From the NCBI GenBank assembly GCA_037349105.1, contig JAYJMM010000052.1, forward strand, positions 62,001-126,000: DNA of 64,000 bases. Direction: 5' to 3'. The notes below the pieces were generated by a model. That model searched no databases. It was not told the DNA's origin and worked only from the letters and a program-made list of their open reading frames with translations. The number at the start of each line of letters is the position of its first letter. Within the stretch, counting starts at the first letter, position 1. Position numbers and translations under genes: made by a program. The DNA comes from Limnomonas spitsbergensis (lineage: Eukaryota > Chlorophyta > Chlorophyceae > Chlamydomonadales). This document shows positions 10,252-22,194 of the stretch, in pieces.

Positions 10252-11151
10252 GTGAACAGTTGGCGGGTGCGGAAGGCGGAGCTCGACGCCATCCCGACTA
10301 TGACAGGCCGGTTGAAGGCATCCTGGCAGTTTATCCTGAGACTGCTGGTCCATGTTATGGCGGGCTGTCTGATCGGCATCTTCGTGCCGCCCTGGTGTCC
10401 AACGTGGATGCATGGCCAAGCGGCATCGGTCTTGTTGACGATTGCAGTCACCCTACTGATAGGGGCCATCTGGAAGCAGCTGTCTCAGGCTTATGCTGTC
10501 TGGGCTATCCTATGTATGTTGTGGAGCTCATTGTCGCTGTGGCTTCATGCTTCTTGGGTCCGAAAGCCGCTGAAGCCGGTGATGACTTGGCCAGTCCCGG
10601 CTGGCTGGAGGGCTGGCTTTGGGGCTCCCTTGAGGTGGTATGCGCCGTCTGCAATCCACTGGGTGTTGTATTTGTTCTCAGTATTTGTTTTGTGGGCCTG
10701 CTTCTTTGTAGTGTATTGCGTATGCAGAGTTGTTGTGGCTGTATTATGGTGTATTATCAGTGTGATTGCATGCCTGGTGTTGTCCGGGAGGAGGTTTAAA
10801 TTCGTTTGGCATTGCTTACTGGGCCTATCTAGTTGTGGCAAGTCTGCAAGGTGTGGCTTTTTGCTTCAGAAATCCACTCCCAGTCCCTTTGCTGCATTTC
10901 TTCTGGTTATTCCTTCTGACCAGTATTTGCCTTGTCCTCTTGGGGTGGGTGAAGCTGGCGGGGGATATTGCAGAGAAGTCAAAGATTGTTTTGCTTTCTT
11001 GGGCCCACCTGAAAATGATGATGGAGGACGGGGACGGCTTCGTGCATTCCGCAAGATTCACAATTATTCAGGTTGTGTGCAGTTCCTTCTTTGCTCAGGA
11101 GTTATGGGAGGTATTTGGGGACTCGAACGAGGTGGCTCCGGGGAGCCCTGA
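10252..11151 (+). CDS. Hydrophobic open frame conserved in copies A and B, doubtful
   Basis: Overlapping + strand frames (10252-11151, 10260-10799 and 10766-11227) remain open here, and matching frames persist in copy B (39264-40052 and 39167-39697). The product would contain several hydrophobic segments (for example W-V-L-Y-L-F-S-V-F-V-L-W-A-C-F-F) but no motif I recognise. The region is GT-rich, which produces such frames by chance. The block from 10260 to about 10470 in the second frame reads more like real protein (D-R-P-V-E-G-I-L, G-L-S-D-R-H-L-R). Function unknown. Confidence 0.2.
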   Translation: MNSWRVRKAELDAIPTMTGRLKASWQFILRLLVHVMAGCLIGIFVPPWCPTWMHGQAASVLLTIAVTLLIGAIWKQLSQAYAVWAILCMLWSSLSLWLHASWVRKPLKPVMTWPVPAGWRAGFGAPLRWYAPSAIHWVLYLFSVFVLWACFFVVYCVCRVVVAVLWCIISVIACLVLSGRRFKFVWHCLLGLSSCGKSARCGFLLQKSTPSPFAAFLLVIPSDQYLPCPLGVGEAGGGYCREVKDCFAFLGPPENDDGGRGRLRAFRKIHNYSGCVQFLLCSGVMGGIWGLERGGSGEP

Positions 11152-11407
11152 TGCCATGGTGAAGTTTTGTGAAGTTTTTACAGTCCATCAGATAATCACA
11201 TTTGATGCATGGGACATGTGCCCGTAAACCGGTACATGCACTTGATACTCTAGGATTGTAAGCGAAAACCAGTGACCCCCCTAGGCAAGCAACTAGCACA
11301 CAACCACGACAGTGGCGTGGGAATGAACCCCATAGTGCAGAAGATAAGCCCCAGCCATAAAACATGACGTGGGTGCAAAAGAGTTCGATTGAGCACCGCC
11401 TAGAGAA

Positions 11408-12134
11408 TTAGGGGGGAGACGGGAGATTTGGCAAAGTTTTGAGATGATTCTCTCTTTTCATCATACACTGAAAGAAAAAAGAACCAAAATTCTTCCAGAA
11501 CACAGCGGCATAAGCCTCTGCATTTGGTTTGCCCCACATTCCATTTGCGTACCGTTTCATGGCCTCATCCTCATCCTCTAGGAAATTATGGAAAGTAAGG
11601 TTAAATTGAAAACGAAGGTCTGTGTAGAACGGGCAGTAAATCATGTGAAGCTCATCCTCCCGACATTTAAGATTGCAACATCTACAAATCCTCTCGCTAA
11701 GAGGCACACAGGGTTTCTCAAATAAAGCGCCATGTCTCAACATTTATCCAATGCGACCCCATCCGACACCGGGCTACAGCGAAAATAATAGAAGGCTTAC
11801 TCAAATTGTACCAGAAAGTCTCCTTCACATCACGCTTAATTTGGAACCACTTGGAGAACGTAAACAACTTAAACCCCAAGCGCTCTGAGTCAGGAGTAGC
11901 ACGTACTGTCAGGGCCGTACGTTGCATATCCCTAGAAATTTTGGAAAGCCACTAATGCCTAGCTGAGCTCAGAATAACCTCAATATCCAAAGAGGTATTG
12001 GCTGCAGCAGTCAATAGATCAATACACAAAGTCATCAATATCGAAGACGGTGTAGCTGATAGCCACAATTTCCGCTTCATGTATTTGTAAAATGCTGCCG
12101 AAGACCACTCACAGGCTCTTGAAGGGATATACAT
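11408..12134 (-). pseudogene. C-terminal tail of a retrotransposon reverse transcriptase, decayed
   Basis: Reading down the minus strand, open blocks at 12134-11952 and 11927-11718 share a frame, split by a stop near 11952. They are followed, after a frameshift near 11730, by 11743-11408. The last block holds R-I-C-R-C-C…E-D-E-L-H-M-I-Y-C-P-F-Y-T-D-L-R, the Cys/His tail that follows the thumb of many non-LTR-type reverse transcriptases. The first blocks carry W-L-S-A-T-P and R-C-R-M-G-S-H-W-I-N-V-E-T, which fit the region before it. No polymerase core is present, so this is a truncated remnant. Confidence 0.6.
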
Positions 12135-12289
12135 ATCTGGAATTTGTTCCTTGTTTCCTTTTTTTGAGGGGGAAACTTCTTTATTTTCCTATTGGGGGGG
12201 GGGGGGGGTAATTTGAGTTACTTGCCCGCTTTCTCCCTTCTCTTACGTCTTTTTACTCGTGAATCGGCATTTTCTCTGATCCCTGACAG

Positions 12290-12352
12290 GTCGGCACCCA
12301 CGCAACCCAGCCGTTTTGAGCAGGGCCCAAAGGTGTAACATCATTGACACCT
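12290..12352 (+). repeat. Dispersed GGGCCCAAAGGTGTAAC motif, site in copy A
   Basis: CAGGGCCCAAAGGTGTAAC followed by ATCATTGAC, preceded by CACCCACGC. The same composite recurs in copy B (40290-40350) and, with changes, at 28026-28076, 28605-28680, 59640-59720 and elsewhere. See the finding on this family. Confidence 0.6.
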
Positions 12353-13335
12353 CTGCAACTTCCGCCATGAAAATTGATGGACCTACTCCAGTGTCTTAAG
12401 CAACATGACTTGCCGCACCAGGTCTCGCCAACCCTCAGCCGCGATGTGAAAGAATTGTAGCTGAAATCCAGCTGGACACCAAAATATGGACACCCCCTAT
12501 TAATTCCAGAATATTTGCACCTACAACATTTAGAATACTTCAATGCTCAGATTTATATTCGCCCGGGCCTGCCACAGTGCTAGCAAAGCTGAAGCATAGT
12601 GGTAGGAACTTTGCAGCACGGTAAGTTGCCAGGGAGTGGGACAAATGCGTTAAGATTCGATTCATACCTACGTAGCCCTCAAAAGCAACGTAGAAAACCA
12701 AATCCCAGTGCGATTTCTCAAGTGTCCTTGACAATGCTGTGCAATTGCGCCATAATTCAGAAATCGTGTCTGCTATTACGGCCCCTTACTACAAAAAGTA
12801 GCTGAACTTGCCTCGAAATTACGGTGACTGAGACTCAGCTACATATTTAAGCCACCTTCAGGAGCGATATCAGCACATCACTGGTCTTTGATCAGTAGGA
12901 GTCCACTTGCAGCCCATCAACTCTCACTCGCAGCCCATCAATACGGGCCAGCACAATTGGCACAACTGTCCAATTTCTTGCACGTGGCACAAGCAGGCAA
13001 AATTGACATCACAGCAGTCAACAGGGAACGAAGGTGACGTTGCAGCAGTCCACTTGCAGCCCATCAAATCCTACTTGTGGCAACCGGTGTCTCCCAGTCA
13101 CCAACACGTCCCACAGAGTCACACGTGGCGATTCCTCATCCTCCTCTTGCCCACCACCAATACGGCGCTCGCCATTGCATGGCAACCCTGCTGCTGTTAC
13201 CGCGCCATCAACCATACGGTTCTTGCCAATGCCAACATGCTGCGATGCTGCAGCGGTTGCGGCCCCCGGCTGATCCCCATGGTCAGATTGTTGAGCACCA
13301 ATTGAGCCACAGGGTTCAGCATTCTCCAGGAGCCT

Positions 13336-14036
13336 GGGGTCTGTCCTGGCGCATCCAGCCAGCCTCACACACGATCGGTCCGTGACTAATGTGTCGTCAG
13401 CAACTCGTAAGGAGCGTAGCTGGACAAGCCTGTAGGGGGAGGACAGGGAGGAGTGGGAGGGGTGGGAGGAGATAAGTTGAAAGAGCTTGCAGGGGAGGAG
13501 TGGGAGGTCGGGGTCCGTCCTGACACATCCAGCTAGCCTCACACACAACTGGTCCGTGATGACTTTTCCGTCAGGAACCCTCAAGGAGTGCAGCTGGACT
13601 GTAGGGGGACTGGAAGGAGATTGGTTGAAAAAGGCAGAGGGGGAAGAGTGTCATGAGTAGGAGGAGATGAGAAAAAAGAGTTGGTGGGAGGTTGGGGTGC
13701 GTCCGTGCACATCCAGCCTCACCCGTGACCGGTCTGTGACTACTGTGTCGTCAGGAACCCTCAAGGAGCTCAGCTGGACTGTAGGGGGAGTGGGATCAGG
13801 TCGATTAAAAAAGGATCAGGGAGAGGAGTGGGAAGAGTGGGAGATCAGGAAAAGGAGCATGCAGGACTATGTGGTGTGGAAAGAGTGGGTGGAGATATGT
13901 TGAAAGAGAATGCGAGAGAGGTAAGGCGTCGTAGGGTAAGGCACTGTCCTGGAAGTTGGGGTCTGTCCTGGCACATCCAGCCAGCCTCACACACGACCGG
14001 TCCGTGACTACCGTGTTGTCAGGAGCCCTCAAGTAG
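13336..14036. repeat. Degenerate tandem repeat, about 170-260 bp unit, four copies
   Basis: The block GGGGTCTGTCCTGGC…CATCCAGCCAGCCTCACAC…GGTCCGTGACTA…GTCGTCAGGAACCC recurs starting near 13336, 13508, 13694 and 13958. Between units lie G-rich spacers (GGAGGAGTGGGAGG). Copy B keeps only the first two units. Confidence 0.75.
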
Positions 14037-14149
14037 CCCCTATGGCGACACCTACCGGAGGTTTGGTAGTAACACGGCCAAGGGCGCCACACAGTAATTG
14101 ATCAGGGAGGTGGCTGTTTATTTGTTTGCGATGTTTATACACTAAGGGG

Positions 14150-14620
14150 GCCTGCCCCAAGCGGTCTATCTATGCACACGACACCTTCTTGACACTGGGT
14201 GGTGACGCAGCCAGGGACTCCACAAAGCATATGCCTAGGGGGAAAAGGCTGGCAGTATTCACGGGTGTGGTTGAAGGTGGGCCTGCCAGGTGTGGTCTAT
14301 GGCAACACCTTCTGGAGATTTGGTAGTGACGCAGCCAAAGTCTCAACGAAGTGAGACCTCAGGTAGGACTGTATGCGTCTGGCAGTGTTCATGGGTATGG
14401 ATGAAGGTAGGCCGGACAGGTGCGGCATATCGCGACATATATTTGTGGTACGGTAGTAGAGTGGCCACAGGTTCCACAAAGTATGTGCTCACTTACGAGG
14501 CTGTGTGCAAAGGTGTGGATGAGGGTGGAATGCCAGGAGCAGCCTATGGCCCGACACCCACTTCAGATTTGGTAGTGACGCAGCCAAGGGCTCCACAAAG
14601 TGAGTGCTCAGGTAGGACAC
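14150..14620. repeat. Degenerate tandem repeat, about 120 bp unit
   Basis: A block with GGTAGTGACGCAGCCAAGG…CTCCACAAAG recurs near 14200, 14320, 14450 and 14570 with strong divergence. No coding signal. Confidence 0.6.
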
Positions 14621-15110
14621 CGTGTCCATACGGATGACAGCCTCCCAAGGTTTAAAATGTCCACCTGGTCGTATAGGGGGGGGGGAGGAATCAGGATCAG
14701 AAAACATCATACCATGTTCATAAGTGAGTGCATGAGTAGGAGGAGGATAACGTGCCTTAGGATGTTCCTAAGTACCAGTGTCCATGTAGATGACCGCCTC
14801 CCATGGCTATAAGTATCCTCCTGGTCCTTTAGTGGGGGAGGTAGGAAAGGATGAGCATGAGGGCAATAGGGTAGCAGGGTGGTCAGGGAGCACAAGTCCG
14901 GGGCTGTGTGTATACGCATGACCGCCTCCCACGCCTTGAAATGGCCGACTGTTCCTATGGTGCTTGGGTGTGGGAGGATAAGTCAAGTTACCAAAATACT
15001 AGTGTGTGTCCATCAGGGAGCGCTCAGGTATACGATGTGTCATTATGGATGACTCATCTCACGGCTTGAAGTGGCCGCCTGATCGCATAGTTGCAGATAG
15101 GGGGAGGGGG
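14620..15110. repeat. Degenerate tandem repeat, about 135 bp unit, four copies
   Basis: The block GATGACCGCCTCCCA…TTGAAATGGCCGCCTG…TAGGGGGAGG recurs near 14632, 14790, 14918 and 15048, separated by variable G-rich tracts. Confidence 0.65.
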
Positions 15111-15589
15111 GGCAGGATGCGCATAGTGAAACAGCATAGCGTCGCCAGTCCACAGGGATCCAACAGACATCCCCCTTTCCCCACACTCACTGCTATAGTG
15201 GACCCGAGGGAGCTCCACGCCAACAAATTCGACTTCCTCAACGGAGGTCGGCAACGCTGCGAATGCGTCGGCCGGCAGTCTGAGCATGGCGCCTGCTTTC
15301 TGACCCAACCCATCCAACACCTGCTACGAGGCATGGCAGCACGATTAGGCATGATACCGCATCGTTTTTATAATGTCGTTGGGCGCTGCAGCAGGCGGGC
15401 GCATAATCAGCATTCCTGTCAAATGTGCAGCAAGGAGTTGGGTGTTGTAGCAAGTGGGCGCATTCTGAGCATTCCTGTCTAACACATGTGAATGGGCAAA
15501 TGTGCAGGAAGGAGTTGGGTGTTGCAGCATGGGACGGAAATTTGAGCATGGCCCCTGCTTGCTGCTTAACCTCAAACCCCTCTAGCCTC

Positions 15590-16020
15590 AGCCGGGATGC
15601 ATGGCTGTCCCCCCCATGTCATGAGCCGTAATGCAGCTGAAATGGGGGTTCAGCTCATGTAGAAAAGAAGTGCCTCGCTGCCTTACGTCAGGGCCCTAAA
15701 CCCTCAGTTGCCCCGGAGAGGGTAAAACATGGCTGCATTAACATGGCCCCAATGGCTACACGCAGTCATGTAGCTAATTGTAGCTGAAATACCCGAAAGA
15801 CATAGTGCCTTGCTTCCTCACCTCGGGTCCCCCTCTAGCCTTCGTTGCCTCAGAGAAGGCAGCAATGCAGCATGACAGTCTAAACCAAGTCCCAAAGGCT
15901 GCAAGACGAAATGTAGCTGAAATGTATTTCAAATGTAACTGGAATACCGTACCCTAAAGGAAACAAGTGCCTTGCTTCCACACCTCGGGTCCCTCTAGCC
16001 TCAGACGCCTCAGAGAAGGA
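15590..16020. repeat. Degenerate tandem repeat, about 140 bp unit, three copies
   Basis: Units containing GTAGCTGAAAT, AGTGCCTTGCTTCC, ACCTCGGGTCCC and CTCTAGCCT…CTCAGAGAAGG recur near 15635, 15780 and 15915. Upstream, 15420-15530 carries two shorter copies of GCAAGGAGTTGGGTGTTG. Confidence 0.6.
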
Positions 16021-16054
16021 AAGCAGCCCCACACGTCTGCAACCAACGGCGACG

Positions 16055-16590
16055 ATGAGGCTGCGGCGGCTGCGGCGGCGGCAGCAGTAAGAATGGATAC
16101 GGTGGCTGAGGATGACAACGAGGTTGTGGCGGCAGCTGCAGCTGCGGTAGCGGCTGCATACATCGATGCGGCTGCTGACGACCACCTGGCCCTAGGCCTG
16201 CTTCCTGCCTCTGAGGCGCCGGCAGCAGCGGCGGCAGCAGATGTTGTCAGGTCCACTGCCAGGCAGCAGCCGCGTACAGGCAGTGAGAGGGAGGTGAGGG
16301 CGGAGTAGCGGAGGAGGTCTGCGGCCGCCGCGGCGGCGGAGGTGGCGTGTAGTGCTGCCTGGGCTGCTTGGGCTGCCTGAACGGCGGGGGCATCCCAAGG
16401 GGCCTGCAGATGCACGTTTCAAACACCAGGTTTTGACAACGACACATCATTGTAGTTTTCGTATAAAGCAAGTGCGAAAAAGTATGAGTCGTCTGGTACA
16501 AAGGCTGAGGTGGCTAGCTGCACTGCCTGGGCTGCTTGGGCTGCTTAGATGGCGGGGGCATCCCAAGGGGCATGCAGGCACACCAAAGCA
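16055..16590. repeat. GCN trinucleotide-rich tract and a duplicated 'GCCTGGGCTGCTTGGGCTGC' block
   Basis: 16055-16260 is dominated by GCG/GCA/GCT triplets, giving poly-Ala-like frames on both strands. GCCTGGGCTGCTTGGGCTGC is present at about 16357 and again at about 16527, each followed by GGCGGGGGCATCCCAAGGGG. Confidence 0.65.
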
Positions 16591-16619
16591 AAATTCATCC
16601 TAGCGGTAAACAAGGCCTT

Positions 16620-17175
16620 AGTCGTGGCACCTGTACCCCAGGCATGTCCCAAAGCACCATATAGTACTAATGACCTTAGTCATCACACCTGTACCACAGG
16701 AACGTCCCAAGACAAGATGTCATGTAGTACAACCGAGCGGTACTGAAGGGCTTAGGTAATCACACCTGCACCGCAGACACGTCCCTAGGCGCCATGTGGA
16801 ACAGCCTTACCGTACTTAAGGTACTTCAGGCCTTAGACATCGCACCTGTACTGCAGGCACATCCAAAATTCCAGTGTGCCATGTAGTACAGCCTTACGGT
16901 ACTTCAAGTTCTACAGGGCTTAGACATCGTACCTGTACCGCGAGCAGTACCCAAGGTGCCATCAGAGCCGGATTGACAGCTACCGCAGCATTGGCAGGCA
17001 CGTCCAAGGCGCCATGTGGGCATGAAGTACAGCCTGGCGGTACTTAAGGTACTCCAGGCCTTAGACATCATACCTGTACCGCAGACACGTCCCCAGGTGT
17101 CATGCGGTACAGCATGGCGGCACTAAATGCCTTAGTCAACGCACCTGTACCGCAGGCACACCCCAAGGCGCCAGC
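16620..17175. repeat. Degenerate tandem repeat with CACCTGTACCGCAGGCACGT core, about seven copies
   Basis: The core recurs near 16626, 16685, 16760, 16844, 16928, 17069 and 17140, usually followed by CCCAAGGCGCCATGTAGTAC and a TTACGGTACTTAAGGTACT stretch. Unit length is about 60-140 bp. Confidence 0.7.
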
Positions 17176-17718
17176 AGAGTCGGATTGACAGCGGCCACCA
17201 CGTTGGCCGGCAGCTCGGCCTCAAGTTGAAGCAAGGTGGGAAATGCAGCGGGCGATGCGGCGACGGCCAGGCTGAGGACCCGCCCAGTGACCACGAGGTG
17301 GTGACGCAGCCCGCCGTCCAAGATCAGCCCGGCACGAGCACCCTACGACCAACAGCGAATGGGAATTACGATGATGTTGGGGCCTTGGGGAAAAGGGAAG
17401 CCTGAATCCACAATGCTTGGTTCTGTATTTATTCATGAGACCAGGCATTCAAGAAGTGTCATTGAACAAGCGAACGCAAAAAACCAGGGTTAAAGGTGAA
17501 CCTGCCATCCAAGATCATCCCAGCATGGGCGCCCTGCAGCCAGCAGGACATCAAAACACTCAACAACGTTGCGTACCGTAATGACCACAACATGAACACG
17601 CCTTGAGATCAAGCTGCCGTCCAGAATTCGCCCAGCACGGGTGCCCAGCGGCCAACAGGACTTCAGAAAAGGCTTGAGAAATGCAACATACGGATGTAAT
17701 AAACCCGCGGAGAAAATA

Positions 17719-17984
17719 AGCTGGCTTGAGATCAATAAGCTGGCTTGAGATCAATAAGCTGGCTTGAGATCAATGAGCTGGCTTGAGATCAATGAGCTGG
17801 CTTGAGATCAATAAGCTGGCTTGAGATTGAATAGCTGGCTTGAGATTGATTAGCTGGCTTGAGATCAATAAGCTGGCTTGAGATTGATAAGCTGGCTTGA
17901 GATCAATGAGCTGGCTTGAGATCAATGAGCTGGCTTGAGATCAATAAGCTGGGTTGAGATCAATAAGCTGGCTTGAGATCGATC
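17719..17984. repeat. 19-bp minisatellite, 14 units in strict register
   Basis: AGCTGGCTTGAGATCAATA repeats with unit starts exactly every 19 bases from 17719 to 17966. Substitutions occur at a few sites (ATCAAT/ATTGAT, ATAA/ATGA) but there are no indels. Confidence 0.95.
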
Positions 17985-18319
17985 CGCGGTCCATGATCAG
18001 CCCAGACCATGTGCCCGGAGGCCATCAGGACATCAGACCAGGCCCCAAAAATGCCTTCTTAGCCACATGTAAAAGGGGAGCTTCCTCTTTGTTTTGTAGT
18101 TATGCATCAGAACAGGTGTTAATGATGCCCTGTTATAGAGAAGCTGGGAAATAAGCTGCCTAAAGATCAATCTGCCACCCTTAATCAGCAGAGCATGTGC
18201 GCCCTGCAGCCAACATGACATGAGAACAACTGCAAATTATCTTGCATTAATGTCTTAATGTAGAATCACAGTAGGCAATGCCTCCACATGCACATCTACA
18301 CGGAACCAGCCCAGCAGCA

Positions 18320-18960
18320 CTTCTCACCAGGCCATGCAGTTAATAAAGCCTCCCCATGTACCTCCACGTGTGGCCAGCGGTGCAGCACCCCGACATCCTG
18401 CATCAGCGCCTCCACCACGCTGGCCCGCTACACACAGTCCTCTTACCTGACCAGGCCATGCAGTCAATAACGCCTCCGCATGCACCTCCACACGTGGCCA
18501 GCGGTGCAGCACACCGGCATCCCGCAACACCGCTTCCAGCACGCTCGCCCGTACCACATAATTCCCAAAGTAGAGCGCCAGGATTCGGGGGGAAGAAGTC
18601 TGACCCAAGCCCTCATCTGAACAGGCGCACAAAGGAGAATGCAACTAGGGTTATGAGGATGGGGAGAGGCAGACAAAGTGACAGTGGGCCTGAGGAGGAT
18701 GCCAGGACTCGCGGGAAGGACCAAGTCTGACCCCAGCCTTCATCAGAGGAGGCACACAAAAGGATGACACAAATGAAATTATGACAGTGGGGAGAGACAG
18801 ACAGAGTCACGGCGAGCCAGAGGATGACGCCAAACTAGTTCAGGATGACATACTTCTCAAAGTAGAGCGCAAGGACTCGCGGAGTGGAAGTCTGACCAAA
18901 GCCTGGATCTGAGGAGGCACGCAAGAGGAGAATGCAACTGGAGCCGTGGCAATGGGGAGA
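18320..18960. repeat. Degenerate tandem duplications
   Basis: 18328-18440 and 18453-18560 are similar (CCAGGCCATGCAGT…GGCCAGCGGTGCAGCAC). GACTCGCGG…GTCTGACC…CATCTGAGGAGGC blocks recur near 18580, 18706 and 18870. No gene seen. Confidence 0.6.
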
Positions 18961-19319
18961 GGTAGACAATTTTGTGTACCAGACTACTGGTGTACCAGAA
19001 AACTGGTGCAGGATAGTCCAATGCAAGCCAGGGCCGGAGCATGCAGCCCCCTCACTAATGCACGTCCGCTATACGTCACCTACATCGCAGCTACACTTTC
19101 GGAAAAACAGATGAAATGTGTGTAAAAACATGCAGCACTGGACAGCTAAACGTGGGATAGGGCCCATGCCCCCGCCCTTTTCAGCTTCAATAGAGGTACA
19201 TTTTAGGGAACATCAAATTGGACGCGCAAGAGAACATGCAAGGCTGGACAGCCCAACGCGAGCAAGGGCCCATGCAAGCACCGCCTAGTGACTTTCCCTG
19301 AAAGCTACACGCCAGGTAC

Positions 19320-20110
19320 ACGTCAGCTACACATGAGCTACACATCAGCTACACAACAGCTACACATCAGCTACACTTCAGGAACATGGCATTTCGGTTG
19401 CGCACCATAGCATGCAATGTTGGACAGCCCAACACGAGCGAGGGCCCGTGCCAGCACCGCCCGATCATTCTCCCGCCCGTCGAAAGGCGAGGCGGTAGCA
19501 GCGCCAAGCTCACGCACGCTGTTGCCGCAACCATTGAAGGTCAGCTCCAGTCGCTCAAACGTTCGTGCACTGCCCCTGCCACTGCTGGCTCTCACGTTTT
19601 GGAGCAGGCAAGCGGGCACAGGCCCTATGGCAGAGTTGGAGGTCAGCTCCAGACGTATGTGTGTCCCTGCACTCCTGATGCTGCTGCCGCTGCTGCTGCT
19701 GCATTTGCTGGCCTCGTTGTTTTTTAATAGGCAAGCGGGCAGAGGCCCTATGGCAGGGTTGCGAAGACATCCTCGTACACACCTGCTTAAGAACAAAGGG
19801 TTTAGGGTGTATGACATATGGGTATGGAGTATGTGAGAGGAGGGAGCAGAAAACGCCAGTGAGCAAGATGGGAAAGGTGGGAAGGACTGTCCACTACGTC
19901 CCGCATGTGGGTGTGAGGGTTATGAGAACGGTGCGGCGTGAGTCGAGGCCGCGTCCGTACCGTTATCACAACAGGTGGAAATATATGTTTTCGAGCCGGC
20001 AAGAGGGAAGTGGCCCTATGGCAGGGTTGATCAGGCAATTTTACACACTCCTGCAAAGAAATAGGACGGGATACACACTATGGTGGGGGGTGTTGGAGTG
20101 GAGGGAGCAG
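19320..20110. repeat. AGCTACACATC short repeats and AGGCAAGCGGGC…CCCTATGGCAGGGTTG repeats
   Basis: 19322-19380 has five AGCTACAC units about 11-12 bp apart. GGCAAGCGGGCACAGG…CCCTATGGCAG recurs near 19600, 19731 and (diverged) 19998. Overlapping short frames here are not convincing. Confidence 0.6.
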
Positions 20111-20330
20111 AAAGGCCCGTGAGCAAGAAGGAAAAGGTGGGAAGGCATGTGAAGTATGCCTCACAGGAGTCTTAGGGTTAAGGGAACAGTATGGCATGGG
20201 CCCGCCGCTATCCTGAAAGATGGAAAGGATGGTGAACCTTCAGTGAGTCTGGGATCTGCAGGCAGCCCCACACTCGATGATAACAGAATGAAAGTTTCAA
20301 GTGAGCCAGAGTGTGCGTGCCATGCAGCGA

Positions 20331-20750
20331 GGCTCGATATACCCAGATCCCAACCCAACCCCACACCTCCACACTGTCGTGTCAGCGATCCTCCTCCAAG
20401 GAGAACAGCAGACACGCATGGACTTGACATCATGAGAGCCCACGTCAGCAATAACCTGCCAGGCAAGCAAATTTTGAAAAGCATTCGGTTCGGTCACCAG
20501 ATCATACTTAAGACATCATCTGATCCGGCTGACACATGCACATGCGCATACATGGACCTCACATCCCCTGAGCTGACATTGAGATTAACTTGCCATGCAG
20601 TGTCAAAAAAAACAGTCTGGTGACCAAATAAGTGTAAACAAAATACACATGAAATGGCCGCATGCATGGATTATATGTCCCCTGAGCCCACGTCAGCAAT
20701 AACCTACGATGAAGGTAAGTTGTACAAACACACACTGTAAGGTCACCCAA
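20331..20750. repeat. Dispersed segment, copy A (second part), with three internal 125-bp units
   Basis: 20331-20511 matches 41605-41772 in copy B, where it directly follows the sequence equivalent to 13608. Copy A therefore has 6,722 extra bases (13609-20330) at that point. Within 20424-20740 the phrase GAGCCCACGTCAGCAATAAC occurs twice and a diverged third unit lies between. Confidence 0.85.
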
Positions 20751-20759
20751 TTCCAGTAC

Positions 20760-22190
20760 TAAACTTCCACCGTCAACAGCCTCTATTTTCTCATGACTCA
20801 GTCACTACGGTCGCTGGCCGGAGGCTCCTATTATGGCCAACCTTGCTGCATTAGCCACCAGTTACAGTCTGGTGCCAGTTTGGTCCTAATCAGGACTTCA
20901 GCGTCCGCGAACAGGCCGCAGAGCGGCCTGATGAAGTTGGTATTGCTTCTGGAAGAAAATAATACTGATCGTCAAAGACACTTTCTGATCAGATAAGGTA
21001 ACATGGAGATTTGGATGGTCTATTTGCTGCTAGGATTGCAGTCAATTAGGACTGCATGTCGGCATTACAAGAAACAGAAAAACCCAGCCCAAGGGAAAGC
21101 AATTCAGATCTACCGGTACTCTTGCTACCACCTTCAATTTCTAGCACTGCTTCTAGCATGCTGCAGTGCGCTATGCACAAGCCCCCATGCCCTGCATGCT
21201 GCCCTTCTCTGGAGTGCCTCTTCCCCCATCGCCCCCCTTGCTGCATGATGCCCTCCGTGCGTCCACCAATCCCAAAGTGGATATGCCCCGCACCTGAATT
21301 AGGAGGTCACCATGGAGGTTAGCCCAATGCAGGCCAGTAGACTCGCCGTCCACAGGAGCTGCCAAACAAGACATCACCATGCACCGCGATCTGCTGCAGC
21401 GTCCCCCCTCGCCCGTCGTCCCTGTGAGTCAACCAGGTGGGACTCGATGGTGATTCAGTTATCTACCCTATAAACTTCTAGTGCTTCGCTTTGTCTTCTT
21501 CGCTGTTCTAATGAAGACCTCGAGTGATCAGCGCGTCAATGCGGACCGCTGGCTCGCCCTCAATTCCCACTGCTTGTGTCACTCTTGCAGCTCTGGACTA
21601 TGAGCAGCCTAGTCCAGTAGCTCTTCATTGCGTTAAATATCCTTATTGTGCTTGCATAGTATTTCGCCCCGCTCACGTTCGGCTGCAAACAATCACGACC
21701 ATTCGAACTTTAACTTTAGTGTGGCACGCCAGTTAACGCCAATTTGCGCAGCCTTCGAGCGAGCAAGGCGACGACGCGACGTTAGTATAATCCATGATCG
21801 GGCATTCGATTCAGGGAGCTGAATCGTTTGCCTGGGCATGGTAGGATCACCCAAGGCGAGGATGGACGAGTGGACGCATGTAAGATAATCATGGTGACTC
21901 ATTCTTCTGCATTCGTGTGATGGATGGCTGCTGCTGGACATCCCCGATCCCCGTCAGCGGATCCGAGAATACTCAATGGTCCATTCAGTGTCCCCAGCTG
22001 GAGGGCGCCAACGTGAGCGGCATGGTCGCATGGTGGAGTCCGCGTGAGGAAGACGCAACAAAGGTATGTAGAACGAATGAACGAACCAGCGCTGGTTCAT
22101 TCTGGAGCCCTCCCCCTGAGACATCAAAGCAGAATGTTACCTGCAGATGCTGCTGCTGGGCTGCTGCAACTCAACACCATCATGAAGGGT
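20760..22190. other. No gene recognised
   Basis: About 1.4 kb with no convincing coding sequence or repeat. Short frames on both strands overlap without recognisable motifs. Confidence 0.4.
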
Positions 22191-22194
22191 GACT

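Larger units (their letters stand above)
10121..13608. repeat. Dispersed segment, copy A (first part)
   Basis: Collinear and nearly identical to 39030-41603. Identity begins at CCACAATGGGG (10121 / 39030) and ends at ACTGTAGGGGG (13608 / 41603). Copy A contains 891 bp (11158-12048) missing from copy B. The breakpoints share the 4-base word GGTG. The missing piece includes most of a minus-strand RT remnant that runs across the right junction, so copy B looks like the deleted version. Confidence 0.9.

Noticed and set aside
15967..16415. Alanine-rich frames on both strands
   Set aside because: They derive from GCN triplet runs within degenerate tandem repeats.
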